Positions 6,241 through 14,890 of a DNA stretch of 15,041 nt are shown here, in pieces. Position numbers and translations under genes: made by a program. Within the stretch, counting starts at the first letter, position 1, and every line of letters starts with the position of its first letter. The notes below the pieces were generated by a model that saw nothing but the letters and a program-made list of their open reading frames with translations, searched no databases and was not told the origin of the DNA. The DNA lies in NCBI GenBank assembly GCA_910586555.1, contig CAJUJY010000077.1, forward strand, positions 1-15,041. The letters are read 5' to 3'. The DNA is from an uncultured Lachnospiraceae bacterium (GTDB lineage Bacteria; Bacillota; Clostridia; Lachnospirales; Lachnospiraceae).

Positions 6241-9200
6241 ATGGCAAACAAAAAAATTCTGATGAAAAGCATATCATCAATCTTAGCAGCAACAGTTACA
6301 ATTACTGGTTTCAATGGAATGCCAGCAATTACTTTCGCAGAAGAAACAGAAAACAGTACCACTATACAGGCAGATGGGAAAGAACAAGGGGTTATTAGTG
6401 AAATAACAGATTTTAAATCTAATATTGGTACTGGAAAAATCCATATTAATGAAACAGACAAGTCCGCCACTCTTGATAAAACAGATGGTGACCACTTTGC
6501 TGTTTATAACGGGCTTGAAAAGAAAACAAATGATTTTATATTAGAAGCAGATGTTGATTTACTTGATAGTGGAAATTCGGCAGCTTTAACTTTTGGCATT
6601 GATAACAAAGACAACCCTGGCAGCAAATGGTATGGAGCCAATATTGATACTAACAATACTAATACCTTCCGTATATTTGGACCTGGATATGAAAATGGAA
6701 TTGGAACAATAGATATTGATACCAGCAAGGCTTTGCATTTAAAAATTGATGTAAAAGCAGATGGAAGTTATATATATAGTTTTGGAAATAAAAACGGGGA
6801 CACAAAGTCCATTGAAGGAATAATTCCTGGCTGGCAGGGTGGATATATTGGAATACTTACATTTAAGACCTCTGCAAAGTTTTATAATATTTCATTTGAA
6901 AACCGCCAGAAAGATACTGCCATGGTTGATATTTCTACAGACGGGGCTTATAAAACAAATTTAACAGGCATAACTGCCATGGACAATGCTGAATGGCAAG
7001 TAACAGATGAAGGTTTATACAGTAATGCAACTGGCAAAGGTGACAGTTTTCTTTATTCCCAGACAGAAGGAACAGACTTTGTATATTCTACAGATGTAAC
7101 CTTTAAAGATGATAATGGTGCAGCCTCCCTGGTTTTCAGAAGTAATAATGATGCTGGCCAAAAAGAATGTTATGTTGTTAATCTTGATGCTGGAACTATG
7201 AAATGCAAGTTCTGGAAATGGCAGACAGATGGTGAGTACCAGCTAATACCAAAAATTGATAATGTAAAAGAAATCTCCCGTAGTGAAGACAATACATATA
7301 ATTTAAAAGTAGTAGCTGTTGATTCCTGGATTTCTTATTATGTAAATGATGAATTAATTGCAAGTACTGGCGACTATACTTTACAGGATTTTGACCAGGA
7401 CAGGGGACAAAGCAGTTGTTATTATAATGGATATCTGGGATTATTAAACTGGAACGGCAATATGGTTTTCCAGAATACTTATTATAAAGAAATTGGTAGT
7501 GAATTTACACCTGTCCTTAAAGATATTAATGTTACATCTTCTGATAGCAGTTTATCTAAAGATATAGAAGCAAAACCACAATTTTTCCAAAATGAACCTA
7601 CAAGAATACAGTATGTAAAAAACAGTATTGAAAATGTAAATATAGATGTAACACCAGAAAACGACAGTACAGATATAACAATATATGGTGCAGATGGCAC
7701 TAAGTATACATATGGGAAAAATATTCCATTAGAAGAAGGTGCTAATTATATTACTGTTGAAAGCAGCATAACAGAGAATATTAATGATAATTATAGTACA
7801 GCGGCTAAACTAGTATACAGGGTAAATGTACACCGAAGGCAGCCAGATATTATATATTATAATGAGCCATACCGCAGCCAGTACCATTATTCAGTAAAAG
7901 ATGGATGGGGCAATGACCCGAATGGTCTTGTATACTGTGATGGTGTATGGCATTTTTATTACCAGTTTTATGATGATATAGCATGGGGGCCTATGCACCA
8001 GGCACATGCAACAAGCACAGATTTAATCCACTGGGAAGAAAAGCCTGTTTCTCTTTTTCCTGATGCAAACGGAACTATATTTAATGGCTGTATTGTAATA
8101 GACAAAGAAAATACGTCAGGGCTTTTTGATAATTCAGTAAAAGAAGAAAACAGATGGGTTAATTTAATTACAAACAATGGCAACGGCCAGCGTATTAAAG
8201 TTGCCTATAGCACAGACCAGGGGGAAACCTGGATTAAAAGTAAAGATATTGCTGCTGACTGGAAAGACGATCCATTAAAAAACAGGGATTTCAGAGACCC
8301 TAAAGTATTCCGATGGGAAAACAAATGGTTTATGGTAATTGCTGGTGGTCCATTGCACATTTATTCTTCTGATAATTTATTAAACTGGAAATGTGAATCT
8401 GCTTATAAAGACTTGCATACAGAGTGTCCTGACTTATATCCAGTAAAAGCAGATGATGGAAAAATAAAATGGGTACTTTCAAGAGGCGGAAGACATTATA
8501 AAATAGGTGATTTCAAAGAAACAGACGGAAAGTGGACATTTATTCCTGATGAAGATTATAAGGGACTTGAAGGAACAGAACATGATGGCATAATGAACTT
8601 TGGCAAAGATTCTTATGCTGCTATGACATGGTATATAAATGACTTTGGAACTGCACAAAACCCAGTACTTCCAGATATACTTGAAATAAACTGGGCAAAT
8701 ACATGGGACTATTGCAGGATAGTAGCAAAGGAAGCAGGACAAAAGTTTAATGCAACCTACAACCTTATCTTAAAAGCCGGGCTGAAAAATAAAGATGGCA
8801 AATATGTATTAACACAGACCCCTATTGAAGAATATAAAGAACTGCGTAATACAGAAAATGCAGTTAAATTAGAAAATATTACAGTTACTCCAGATAATTC
8901 TTTATTAAAAGATTTCAAAGGAGATTGTTATGAAATTGTTTCTAAATTTGCACCAGAAGATAATACAAAAAAAATTGGCTTTAAAATACGCACTGGTAAC
9001 GGACAGGAAACAGCAATTATATATGATTTAGAAACAGAAACATTATCCATTGACCGTAGCAAATCAGGTGTTATTATTAATGGTGCTTTTGCAGGAATAG
9101 ACAGCCAGAAAGTAACAAAAAATAACGATGGCACAATTGATTTACATATATATGTAGACAGGGGGCTTGTAGAAGTATTTGCCAAAGATTATACTGTAGC

Positions 9201-9612
9201 TGGTGCAAACCAGGTTTTCCCATCTATTTCAAGCCTTGGTGCAAGCGTTTTTGCAGAAGGCGGCAATGCAAAAGCAGATATCACTATTTACCCAATGAAT
9301 AATATATGGAAAGAAAAAGCGGCAATTACTGAAGACACTAAACCATTAAGCATTGCTTCTTCTTCAGCAGAAGAAAACAAAATTAATATTGGTGACAGTA
9401 TTAATCTTAATGCATATCTTTTACCTATAGGGGTAAGCCAGGATATTGAATGGTCTGTAGATAATAGCAGTATTGTATCAATAAATAAAGATACTGCTGA
9501 TATGGCAAATGCAGATATAAAGGCATTAAAAGCAGGTACTGTGGTAGTTTCTGCAATTTCTAAAGCAGACCCTTCGTTAAAAAAGGTACAAAAGTTACTA
9601 TCAATAATATAA
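6241..9612 (+). CDS. Secreted multidomain GH32 beta-fructosidase (levanase/inulinase-like), 3' end frameshifted
   Basis: An extracellular glycoside hydrolase family 32 enzyme expected to release fructose from fructans or sucrose. The ATG at 6241 is preferred over 6193 because AAAAGGAGGAGAG (6225-6237) precedes it and it opens a signal peptide (about 1-35, ending near ITFAEE). Domain order by residue is: two concanavalin/LamG-like beta-sandwiches (about 45-235 and 240-425), a cadherin-like sandwich (about 426-530), the five-blade GH32 propeller (about 536-860), its C-terminal beta-sandwich (about 880-1020), and a Big_2 Ig-like domain (about 1034-1115). Catalytic motifs are WGNDPNG (nucleophile Asp559; Gly replaces the usual Met), FRDP (Asp686) and TECP (acid/base Glu728). 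All three are intact. The Big_2 domain is cut by TAA at 9610 shortly after an A_AAA_AAG heptamer. The -1 frame encodes the expected rest of the Ig domain and an LRR_5 domain. Confidence 0.92.
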   Translation: MANKKILMKSISSILAATVTITGFNGMPAITFAEETENSTTIQADGKEQGVISEITDFKSNIGTGKIHINETDKSATLDKTDGDHFAVYNGLEKKTNDFILEADVDLLDSGNSAALTFGIDNKDNPGSKWYGANIDTNNTNTFRIFGPGYENGIGTIDIDTSKALHLKIDVKADGSYIYSFGNKNGDTKSIEGIIPGWQGGYIGILTFKTSAKFYNISFENRQKDTAMVDISTDGAYKTNLTGITAMDNAEWQVTDEGLYSNATGKGDSFLYSQTEGTDFVYSTDVTFKDDNGAASLVFRSNNDAGQKECYVVNLDAGTMKCKFWKWQTDGEYQLIPKIDNVKEISRSEDNTYNLKVVAVDSWISYYVNDELIASTGDYTLQDFDQDRGQSSCYYNGYLGLLNWNGNMVFQNTYYKEIGSEFTPVLKDINVTSSDSSLSKDIEAKPQFFQNEPTRIQYVKNSIENVNIDVTPENDSTDITIYGADGTKYTYGKNIPLEEGANYITVESSITENINDNYSTAAKLVYRVNVHRRQPDIIYYNEPYRSQYHYSVKDGWGNDPNGLVYCDGVWHFYYQFYDDIAWGPMHQAHATSTDLIHWEEKPVSLFPDANGTIFNGCIVIDKENTSGLFDNSVKEENRWVNLITNNGNGQRIKVAYSTDQGETWIKSKDIAADWKDDPLKNRDFRDPKVFRWENKWFMVIAGGPLHIYSSDNLLNWKCESAYKDLHTECPDLYPVKADDGKIKWVLSRGGRHYKIGDFKETDGKWTFIPDEDYKGLEGTEHDGIMNFGKDSYAAMTWYINDFGTAQNPVLPDILEINWANTWDYCRIVAKEAGQKFNATYNLILKAGLKNKDGKYVLTQTPIEEYKELRNTENAVKLENITVTPDNSLLKDFKGDCYEIVSKFAPEDNTKKIGFKIRTGNGQETAIIYDLETETLSIDRSKSGVIINGAFAGIDSQKVTKNNDGTIDLHIYVDRGLVEVFAKDYTVAGANQVFPSISSLGASVFAEGGNAKADITIYPMNNIWKEKAAITEDTKPLSIASSSAEENKINIGDSINLNAYLLPIGVSQDIEWSVDNSSIVSINKDTADMANADIKALKAGTVVVSAISKADPSLKKVQKLLSII
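9579..9585 (+). promoter_or_regulatory. A_AAA_AAG slippery heptamer at the GH32 frame change
   Basis: Read in the GH32 frame (TTA AAA AAG), the seven bases match the best-known bacterial -1 slippery site, as in dnaX. A -1 slip would continue GGT ACA AAA GTT ACT and enter the LRR_5 frame without a stop. No Shine-Dalgarno-like stimulator lies just upstream. A weak GTTACT/AGTAAC pair (9594-9599 with a copy near 9629) is the only downstream structure seen. Function is unproven. Confidence 0.4.
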
Positions 9613-9656
9613 ATTATAAAGTAACATCTGTAAAAAATACAAAATCAGTACAATTT

Positions 9657-10019
9657 ATGGGAATTAAGAAAAATTCTAAAAACATATCCATTCCTACAGC
9701 TATAAAAATCAATGGCAAAAGTTATAAAGTAACATCTATTGCAAAAAATGCATTTAAAAGCAATAAAAAACTTAAAGAAATTACTATTAGTAAAAATATA
9801 GCCAGTATTGGCAAAAATGCATTTAATGGCTGTAAGAATTTAAAGAATATTAAAATTAAGACTAAAAAACTTAAAGCTAAAAGTATTGGAACTAATGCTT
9901 TTAAAGGAATTAATAGCAAAGCAACAATAGAAGTACCAGAAAATAAATTTAAAATATACAAAAAAATTATAAAAAATAAAGGTGCAGGCAAAAATGTAAA
10001 AATTGTAAAATTAAAATAA
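9657..10019 (+). CDS. LRR_5/BspA-like C-terminal domain, out of frame with GH32
   Basis: The frame is open from 9564, well before the ATG at 9657, and no ribosome-binding site precedes that ATG, so this is a gene fragment rather than an independent gene. Upstream of the ATG the frame reads VTINNINYKVTSVKNTKSVQ, the usual linker into this domain in Lachnospiraceae surface proteins. The domain itself has lysine-rich leucine-rich repeats with the IxxNAFKxxKxLKxIxI pattern (AFKSNKKLKEITI, AFNGCKNLKNIKI, AFKGINSKATIEV). It ends in GKNVKIVKLK, a typical C-terminus of such proteins. It would lengthen the GH32 enzyme by about 145 residues and probably serves surface attachment or substrate contact. 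Confidence 0.75.
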   Translation: MGIKKNSKNISIPTAIKINGKSYKVTSIAKNAFKSNKKLKEITISKNIASIGKNAFNGCKNLKNIKIKTKKLKAKSIGTNAFKGINSKATIEVPENKFKIYKKIIKNKGAGKNVKIVKLK

Positions 10020-10078
10020 ATAAACTGCTTTTTTAACCTAAAACAAATAAATAGTTTTTGCCAAATTACCAGAAACCC

Positions 10079-10108
10079 ATGCTAAAAGTTACAAATAATT
10101 CTTAGCAT
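10079..10108 (+). terminator. Weak hairpin after the GH32/LRR_5 gene
   Basis: ATGCTAA (10079-10085) pairs with TTAGCAT (10102-10108) around a 16-base AT-rich loop, followed by an A-rich stretch. By itself it is a poor terminator. It precedes the much stronger hairpin at 10127. Confidence 0.25.
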
Positions 10109-10126
10109 AAAATAAATAATTGGTTT

Positions 10127-10168
10127 TGCCAGCCTGGAAAAAGAATAACCCTGTTTTCCAGGCTGGCA
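10127..10168. terminator. Bidirectional terminator between convergent transcripts
   Basis: A perfect 15-bp stem, TGCCAGCCTGGAAAA (10127-10141) with its complement (10154-10168), has a 12-base loop. It lies between the rightward GH32 gene and the leftward deacylase operon, five bases from the latter's stop. Moderately T-rich sequence follows on both strands (TTTAATTATT on plus, AAACCAATTATTT on minus). Confidence 0.7.
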
Positions 10169-10173
10169 TTTAA

Positions 10174-11097
10174 TTATTGTACTAATTTTATAACAGCCGT
10201 ATTTGCATATGTTAAAGGTTCGTTATGTATAAAAAATACATTTGCATCAACTGGCGCATATAGTGTTTCCATAATTTCTGCTTCATATGGATTTAAAATA
10301 TTTGCAAGCGGCTGGCCTGCCACTACGCTTCCTCCTGCCTTTACAAGTGGTTCAAACACTCCCGATTCTGCTGTGCGCACAGATACCATATCTGTATCAT
10401 TTACCACTTTAGTGGTTATAAGCCCTGGAGCACTATATTTTATAATTCCCTGCGCTGCTAAGAAATTCATAACAGATAAAACTGCCTTGCCTGCCCCGTT
10501 CTGGTCAATTTTTACAGTTGTTGTTGTATAAAGGGAAAATGCCTGTGTATCCCATACCTGCCAGTTATAATTTAATGTAGCAGTATCATAAGGCCTGGTT
10601 TTACGCACTACAACATATGGAAGCCCAAATTGTTTTGCAGTATCTGCCTTGCTAAATCCTTCATCCATCATGCGTACATGAGGCATAAAATCACCTGGCA
10701 TATAAAAAGAAGTAAACTGTATTCCATATTTATAACCGGAAATCTCCTTGAATACACCATCTGCAATACGCTGCGTTGTTTCACCTAAGTTATATCCTGG
10801 GAACATACGGTTAATATCTGTGTTATCTGTAGGCCAGAAACGTTTCTTTATATTCATTGAATATGGGTTCATTGATGGTATTACCAGTATTTTGTGTCCT
10901 TTGTTAATCCTTCCTTCAATTTCAAGCTGTTTAAATTTTTTTATAATCTGTGAACAGCAGTATAACTGCTGGACTTCATCTCCCCTTAAACTTCCTGTAA
11001 TACATACGGATTTTTCACCTGTACCATATTCATAACCTGTAATACGGAGGGAATCCCTGTACATTCCCTTAAGTTCATAAATAATTCTTTTATTCAT
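10174..11097 (-). CDS. AstE/AspA-like (M14-type) deacylase paralogue with degenerate zinc site
   Basis: A 307-residue protein of the succinylglutamate desuccinylase/aspartoacylase family, last gene of the operon. It is clearly paralogous to the upstream gene: the SMNP and DINRMFPG motifs (residues 75-78, 94-101) and the C-terminal beta-barrel-like region are kept. The metal site is not. The family HGDE is RGDE (38-41), losing the first zinc His. The DIH segment is QFT (127-129), losing the second His. The catalytic Glu of the VEMG segment falls in YTTTT (190-194). It is therefore probably a pseudoenzyme acting as a binding or regulatory partner, though other chemistry cannot be excluded. The start at 11097 is preferred because GGAAGGAGG precedes it at about 9 bases; an upstream ATG would add 16 residues inside the previous gene. 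It overlaps the previous gene by 8 bases (ATGAATAA). Confidence 0.85.
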   Translation of the reverse strand: MNKRIIYELKGMYRDSLRITGYEYGTGEKSVCITGSLRGDEVQQLYCCSQIIKKFKQLEIEGRINKGHKILVIPSMNPYSMNIKKRFWPTDNTDINRMFPGYNLGETTQRIADGVFKEISGYKYGIQFTSFYMPGDFMPHVRMMDEGFSKADTAKQFGLPYVVVRKTRPYDTATLNYNWQVWDTQAFSLYTTTTVKIDQNGAGKAVLSVMNFLAAQGIIKYSAPGLITTKVVNDTDMVSVRTAESGVFEPLVKAGGSVVAGQPLANILNPYEAEIMETLYAPVDANVFFIHNEPLTYANTAVIKLVQ

Positions 11098-12040
11098 ATC
11101 CACATGCCTCCTTCCGGAGCATACGTCCCATAAGTGAACCTTCATCTACTACAGGATAATCACGTATAGTAAATAACATTCCGTCTGCTGGTGCTTTTAC
11201 CTCATCTAAAATCTCCCCTCTTAATGGGTCTGTAATCTGCCCTATAATTTCACCTTTCTTTAACCTGGAACCATGCTTTGCCATAGGAATAAATAAACCA
11301 CCTGTGCTAGCATTAAGATAAAACACATCATCTGGTTTTCTGGATATAATTGGCTTTTTTACTTCTTTTGTACTGCCCTTCCAGATTCCCATTTTATGCA
11401 TAAGGTTAAATATCCCGTCCACAAGCTGTTTACCGTAATTTTTTGTTATACGCATCCCTACACCCATTTCAACAACCAGTACAGGTGTGCCAGTATTATT
11501 AAGGCTGTAAGCAAATGTTGATTCTAATACTGTACTTGCACCATGCACCCATATAAAATCAATATTAGTTTCCATTGCAAGTGGTACAAGCACATCTTCA
11601 TGTAATTCATTAATACGTATCTGTGGTATTTCTGTAAGGTAAATATTGCTTGCATGGATATCTATTACACAATCTGAACCTGACACATCTTCTATAATGC
11701 CTGCTGCCAGGTATTCTGTCATATTTCCATCTATATTTCCTGGAAAAAGCCTGTTCATATCCAGGTCAAATGCAGGAATCCCCCTTGTAATTGAATCAAT
11801 GCCAAGCGGGTTCATTGCAGGATAGACGTCTACAATTCCTGCAAGTTTATCTTTTTCCTGCATAATACGCCGTTGTAATTCAAAACACACATACTGTCCC
11901 TCTAACTCATCACCATGTATGCCTGTAACAATACTAATCCGCTTCATTCCACCAGGCTGGTTTTCTGGCATAATACGGTTCTTTTTAATTTCTAACATTT
12001 CATCTATGGGAAGCCCCACAGAAACAACTGTCTGTACCAT
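11090..12040 (-). CDS. AstE/AspA-like (M14-type) zinc deacylase
   Basis: A 316-residue member of the succinylglutamate desuccinylase/aspartoacylase family (COG3608-like), predicted to hydrolyse an amide bond of a small acylated or peptide substrate in the cytoplasm. The zinc site is intact: GIHGDELEG gives His42 and Glu45, and DIHAS gives His129. Glu191 in VVEMG is the catalytic base. DMNRLFPG (94-101) supplies the conserved Asn-Arg substrate-binding pair. The C-terminal third (about 225-310) is a beta-rich domain with LKKGEIIGQITDPLRGE and APADGML, similar to a biotinyl/lipoyl-like fold. The ATG is preceded by a modest GGGGAT. It follows the transglutaminase gene by 43 bases and overlaps its paralogue downstream. 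The natural substrate is unknown; the ligase genes upstream suggest a conjugated amino acid or peptide. Confidence 0.88.
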   Translation of the reverse strand: MVQTVVSVGLPIDEMLEIKKNRIMPENQPGGMKRISIVTGIHGDELEGQYVCFELQRRIMQEKDKLAGIVDVYPAMNPLGIDSITRGIPAFDLDMNRLFPGNIDGNMTEYLAAGIIEDVSGSDCVIDIHASNIYLTEIPQIRINELHEDVLVPLAMETNIDFIWVHGASTVLESTFAYSLNNTGTPVLVVEMGVGMRITKNYGKQLVDGIFNLMHKMGIWKGSTKEVKKPIISRKPDDVFYLNASTGGLFIPMAKHGSRLKKGEIIGQITDPLRGEILDEVKAPADGMLFTIRDYPVVDEGSLMGRMLRKEACGYE

Positions 12041-12083
12041 AGTAACAATCCCCGCTTTTCTATTTATTGGAATTTATATATTT

Positions 12084-12872
12084 TTAATCATTTTTTTCAA
12101 CAATAACTGATACTTTCTGTGACTGCCTGCCGCCACCCCACATAATACCACGGTTAATTGCACAGTCTTTAGCATCCCTGCCATCCCCAGATTTTATATA
12201 ATCATCTATTACCAGACAGTTATTTGCCGGGTCAAATCCTGTCCATTTCCCATTGCAAAGTGCTTCTGCCCATGCATGGCTCTCACCCTCACCAATAATC
12301 AGGCCACACACATACCTGGCTGGTATTCCAGCCAGCCTGAGCAGTGAAATATAAATATGTGCATAGTCCTGGCATACACCACTTCCAAGGTTCCATGCCT
12401 CTTCTGCGGTAGTTTCCACATTTGTACTTTCTGGAACATAAGAAAAATCCTGGTACAGCTTATTCATTATATATACACAGGTATCATAATTGTTATTACA
12501 ATCTGTAAATACAAGTGAAGAATAATAATTTAAAATTCCCTGTCCTGGAATACATTTGCCATAAGGAAAACAATACATTCCCGTCCTGCTTTTACATTCC
12601 TCTTCTTCATAATCTGTCTGTATTATCTGTACATCTCCTGATACCTTGAATACAAATTTATTATGTGCTTCTTCTACACAGCCATAAACCTGCCGGTTTC
12701 CAAAGGAATCTTCACCATAAGAATAATTACACTCTGGCAATATTAAGATATCCATACATAATAAATGCTGCCTTGCATCCTCTTTAGGTATGCATTTAAT
12801 TGTAAAATAACATCTGTCTGCCATTTTCTCATAATTGATTTCCATATTATAAACAAAGTGTAAAACTGCCAC
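12084..12872 (-). CDS. Transglutaminase-like cysteine peptidase (COG1305 type)
   Basis: A 262-residue transglutaminase-superfamily protein with the usual bacterial layout: an N-terminal beta domain (about 1-120; its opening resembles the N-terminal region of COG1305 proteins) and a papain-like core. The catalytic triad is complete: Cys167 in GSGVCQDYAH, His199 in ESHAWAEA and Asp214 in GFDPANN. Bacterial members mostly cleave, sometimes transfer, amide bonds. The start is GTG at 12872, preceded by AGGAGTGG at 7 bases; a downstream ATG would cut the N-terminal strand. It lies 18 bases after the alpha-E gene and 43 before the deacylase. Together with COG2308-type ATP-grasp and alpha-E proteins it is part of a recurrent gene set predicted to make and process a peptide-like product. 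No signal peptide is visible, so it is probably cytoplasmic. Confidence 0.9.
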   Translation of the reverse strand: MAVLHFVYNMEINYEKMADRCYFTIKCIPKEDARQHLLCMDILILPECNYSYGEDSFGNRQVYGCVEEAHNKFVFKVSGDVQIIQTDYEEEECKSRTGMYCFPYGKCIPGQGILNYYSSLVFTDCNNNYDTCVYIMNKLYQDFSYVPESTNVETTAEEAWNLGSGVCQDYAHIYISLLRLAGIPARYVCGLIIGEGESHAWAEALCNGKWTGFDPANNCLVIDDYIKSGDGRDAKDCAINRGIMWGGGRQSQKVSVIVEKND

Positions 12873-12890
12873 TTTACCACTCCTGACTTA

Positions 12891-13556
12891 TCATATTTTA
12901 ATTGCTTCAACACTTGATACAATCATATAATAATCTAAACTGGAGTTTTCTACAAGTTTTTTAACTTCTAAAAGCTTAGCTTTATCATAAAGCATGCCGC
13001 TTCTTTCAACCCTTGGAACCATACGGCAGACCTCACGTACAAGTTCTTTATGTGGCGCACCAAGACGTGCATACATATCAATACGTTCAATACGTTTGCC
13101 TGCTTTTATAATATTGCGCACCTGTTCAGAATCAATACTATCATCTGCAATGCCCCAGAACGCTAAAATATGGTCCATTACCTGCTGCATTTCAATTAAA
13201 GGTGAACTGCTTATAGCTGCCCTGTTAATATCGTATATTGCAAGCTGTATATAAGACAAAGTTTCTGAACCAATACTTTCACGCAGCACTACTGCATTAT
13301 CATATGCCCTGTTCATATTACTTATAATTGAATCAGGGTTTCCCGCATCAAATGGATAGCGTTTTAAAAAGTCTTCTTTAGAAATATAAATATTTGGAAT
13401 ATCTATTGATTCACAAAATTTCTGGTAGCTGTCTGTCTGTTCGTCAATCATTGTGTCAAAACTCTGGGAAAAAATACGAAGCGTTGTATATACACGTTCT
13501 GTATACCTCCCAAGCCAGTATAAATGGTCTGTCTGTTCTACTGATATAATACCCAT
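12891..13556 (-). CDS. Alpha-E domain protein (COG2307 type), short form
   Basis: A 221-residue, largely alpha-helical protein. The N-terminal motif YWLGRYTERVYTTLR (residues 13-27) is the hallmark of the alpha-E family. Further helices carry regularly spaced Arg and Glu residues, such as GKRIERIDMYARLGAPHKELVREV. Family members I know are about 300 residues, so this is a compact version or a shortened one; the end shows no sign of breakage. The function is unknown. It almost always travels with the circularly permuted ATP-grasp protein and is thought to cooperate with it. Its start lies inside the ATP-grasp gene (19-base overlap), with AAGGAGGAGG about 12 bases upstream, which implies coupled translation and a shared complex. 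Confidence 0.85.
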   Translation of the reverse strand: MGIISVEQTDHLYWLGRYTERVYTTLRIFSQSFDTMIDEQTDSYQKFCESIDIPNIYISKEDFLKRYPFDAGNPDSIISNMNRAYDNAVVLRESIGSETLSYIQLAIYDINRAAISSSPLIEMQQVMDHILAFWGIADDSIDSEQVRNIIKAGKRIERIDMYARLGAPHKELVREVCRMVPRVERSGMLYDKAKLLEVKKLVENSSLDYYMIVSSVEAIKI

Positions 13557-14857
13557 GTGTCTTTAAAACCTCCTCCTTGTGATGAATTAACAATAAATGA
13601 ATCTGGATTCCTTGAAAACCTTGTAAGGCCGCTTTTCCATACTACAGGTTCATCTGCCATAAGTACAAATGCACGCAAATCTGCTTTTCTTGGTACTATT
13701 TTACCATTATCCATAATATCTAAGTCCTGGAAATCTATTACTTCCTGTGCAATAAACCTCCTTGGTTCTTTCTTTAATAACCTGGTAAAGTCCTCTTTCT
13801 GTCCTTTATCCATTGAGTTACCAAATATAACACCATATCCCCCTGCTTCTGCTACATCTTTTATTACCAGGCTGTCCAGGTTGTTTAGTACATAATCCAT
13901 ATCTTCTCTATAAAATGGAAGGTATGTTGGGGCATTATTTAAAACTGCTTCTTCACCTAAGTAATATTTAATCATCTTTGGAACAAAATAATAAATTCCT
14001 TTATCATCTGCAATCCCATTGCCAGGTGCATTTATTAATGCTACATTTCCTTTGCGGAATACATCATAAATATGCGGAATCCCAATTAATGATTCTGGGT
14101 TAAAGTTCATAGGATCAAGGTATTCATCTGATATCCTCCGGTACACTGCACCAACCTGTTCCATGCTCCCGTCTGCTGATATGTAATATAATTTATCATT
14201 TTCTGCTTTAAGATCAGAACCTGTTACAAGATGTGCACCTGTTTTCTCTGCCAGGTATGAATGTTCAAAATATGCTGCATTATATCTTCCTGGTGTTAAA
14301 ATAACTGTATGCCCTCCTGTATTGACATAATCCATCGTCCACCTTAAAAGCCCTGCATAATTCCTGTTATCTTCTAACCTGTTATCCCTGAAAGTTTCTG
14401 GGGAGCTCCGCCTGCAAAGCTCCCTTGCAATCATGGGATATGATGCACCTGAAGGCACCCGCAAATTATCCTCAAGTATATACCATATGCCATCTTTTCC
14501 TTTTACAAGGTCAATTCCTGATACATGTGAATATATGCCTTTTACTGGCATTACTCCTTCGCACTCTGCCATATAACCACTGGAAGCAAAAATAAAATCT
14601 TCTGGTATAACTTTATCTTTTACAATCTGCTTTCTGCTGTATATATCCTTTAAAAACATATTAAGTGCCATAACACGTTGTTTTAATCCCTTTTCCAGAA
14701 GATCAAACTCTTCATGCCCTATAACCCTGGGTATTGAATCAAATGGAAATAATTGTTCTTTAAATACATTATCTTTGTATATTCCAAACTTTACACCATA
14801 ACGCGCTAACTGCTCATTTATCTTATCTGTATGTTTTAATAAATCTGTCTGCTCCAT
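13538..14857 (-). CDS. Circularly permuted ATP-grasp ligase (COG2308 type)
   Basis: The first gene of the operon, 439 residues. Family landmarks are in order: EDNLRVPSG (129-137), SYLAEKTGAHLVTGSDL (200-216), VYRRISDEYLDP (238-249), NAPGNGIADDKGIYYFVPK (276-294), VIKDVAEAGGYG (331-342), DLRAFVL (393-399), LTRF (411-414) and a glycine-rich NSSQGGGFKDTW near the end. These match the circularly permuted ATP-grasp type 2 proteins. They are predicted to activate a carboxylate with ATP and join it to an amine, forming an amide or peptide bond. The length is slightly below the usual 470-480. The ATG follows GGAGGG at good spacing. Substrate and product are unknown. The neighbouring alpha-E and transglutaminase genes are typical; the Anbu proteasome-like gene found in some such operons is not present in the window. 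Confidence 0.9.
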   Translation of the reverse strand: MEQTDLLKHTDKINEQLARYGVKFGIYKDNVFKEQLFPFDSIPRVIGHEEFDLLEKGLKQRVMALNMFLKDIYSRKQIVKDKVIPEDFIFASSGYMAECEGVMPVKGIYSHVSGIDLVKGKDGIWYILEDNLRVPSGASYPMIARELCRRSSPETFRDNRLEDNRNYAGLLRWTMDYVNTGGHTVILTPGRYNAAYFEHSYLAEKTGAHLVTGSDLKAENDKLYYISADGSMEQVGAVYRRISDEYLDPMNFNPESLIGIPHIYDVFRKGNVALINAPGNGIADDKGIYYFVPKMIKYYLGEEAVLNNAPTYLPFYREDMDYVLNNLDSLVIKDVAEAGGYGVIFGNSMDKGQKEDFTRLLKKEPRRFIAQEVIDFQDLDIMDNGKIVPRKADLRAFVLMADEPVVWKSGLTRFSRNPDSFIVNSSQGGGFKDTWVLYQ

Positions 14858-14890
14858 GGCTGTACCCTCCTGTCTTATAATCTGCTAAAC

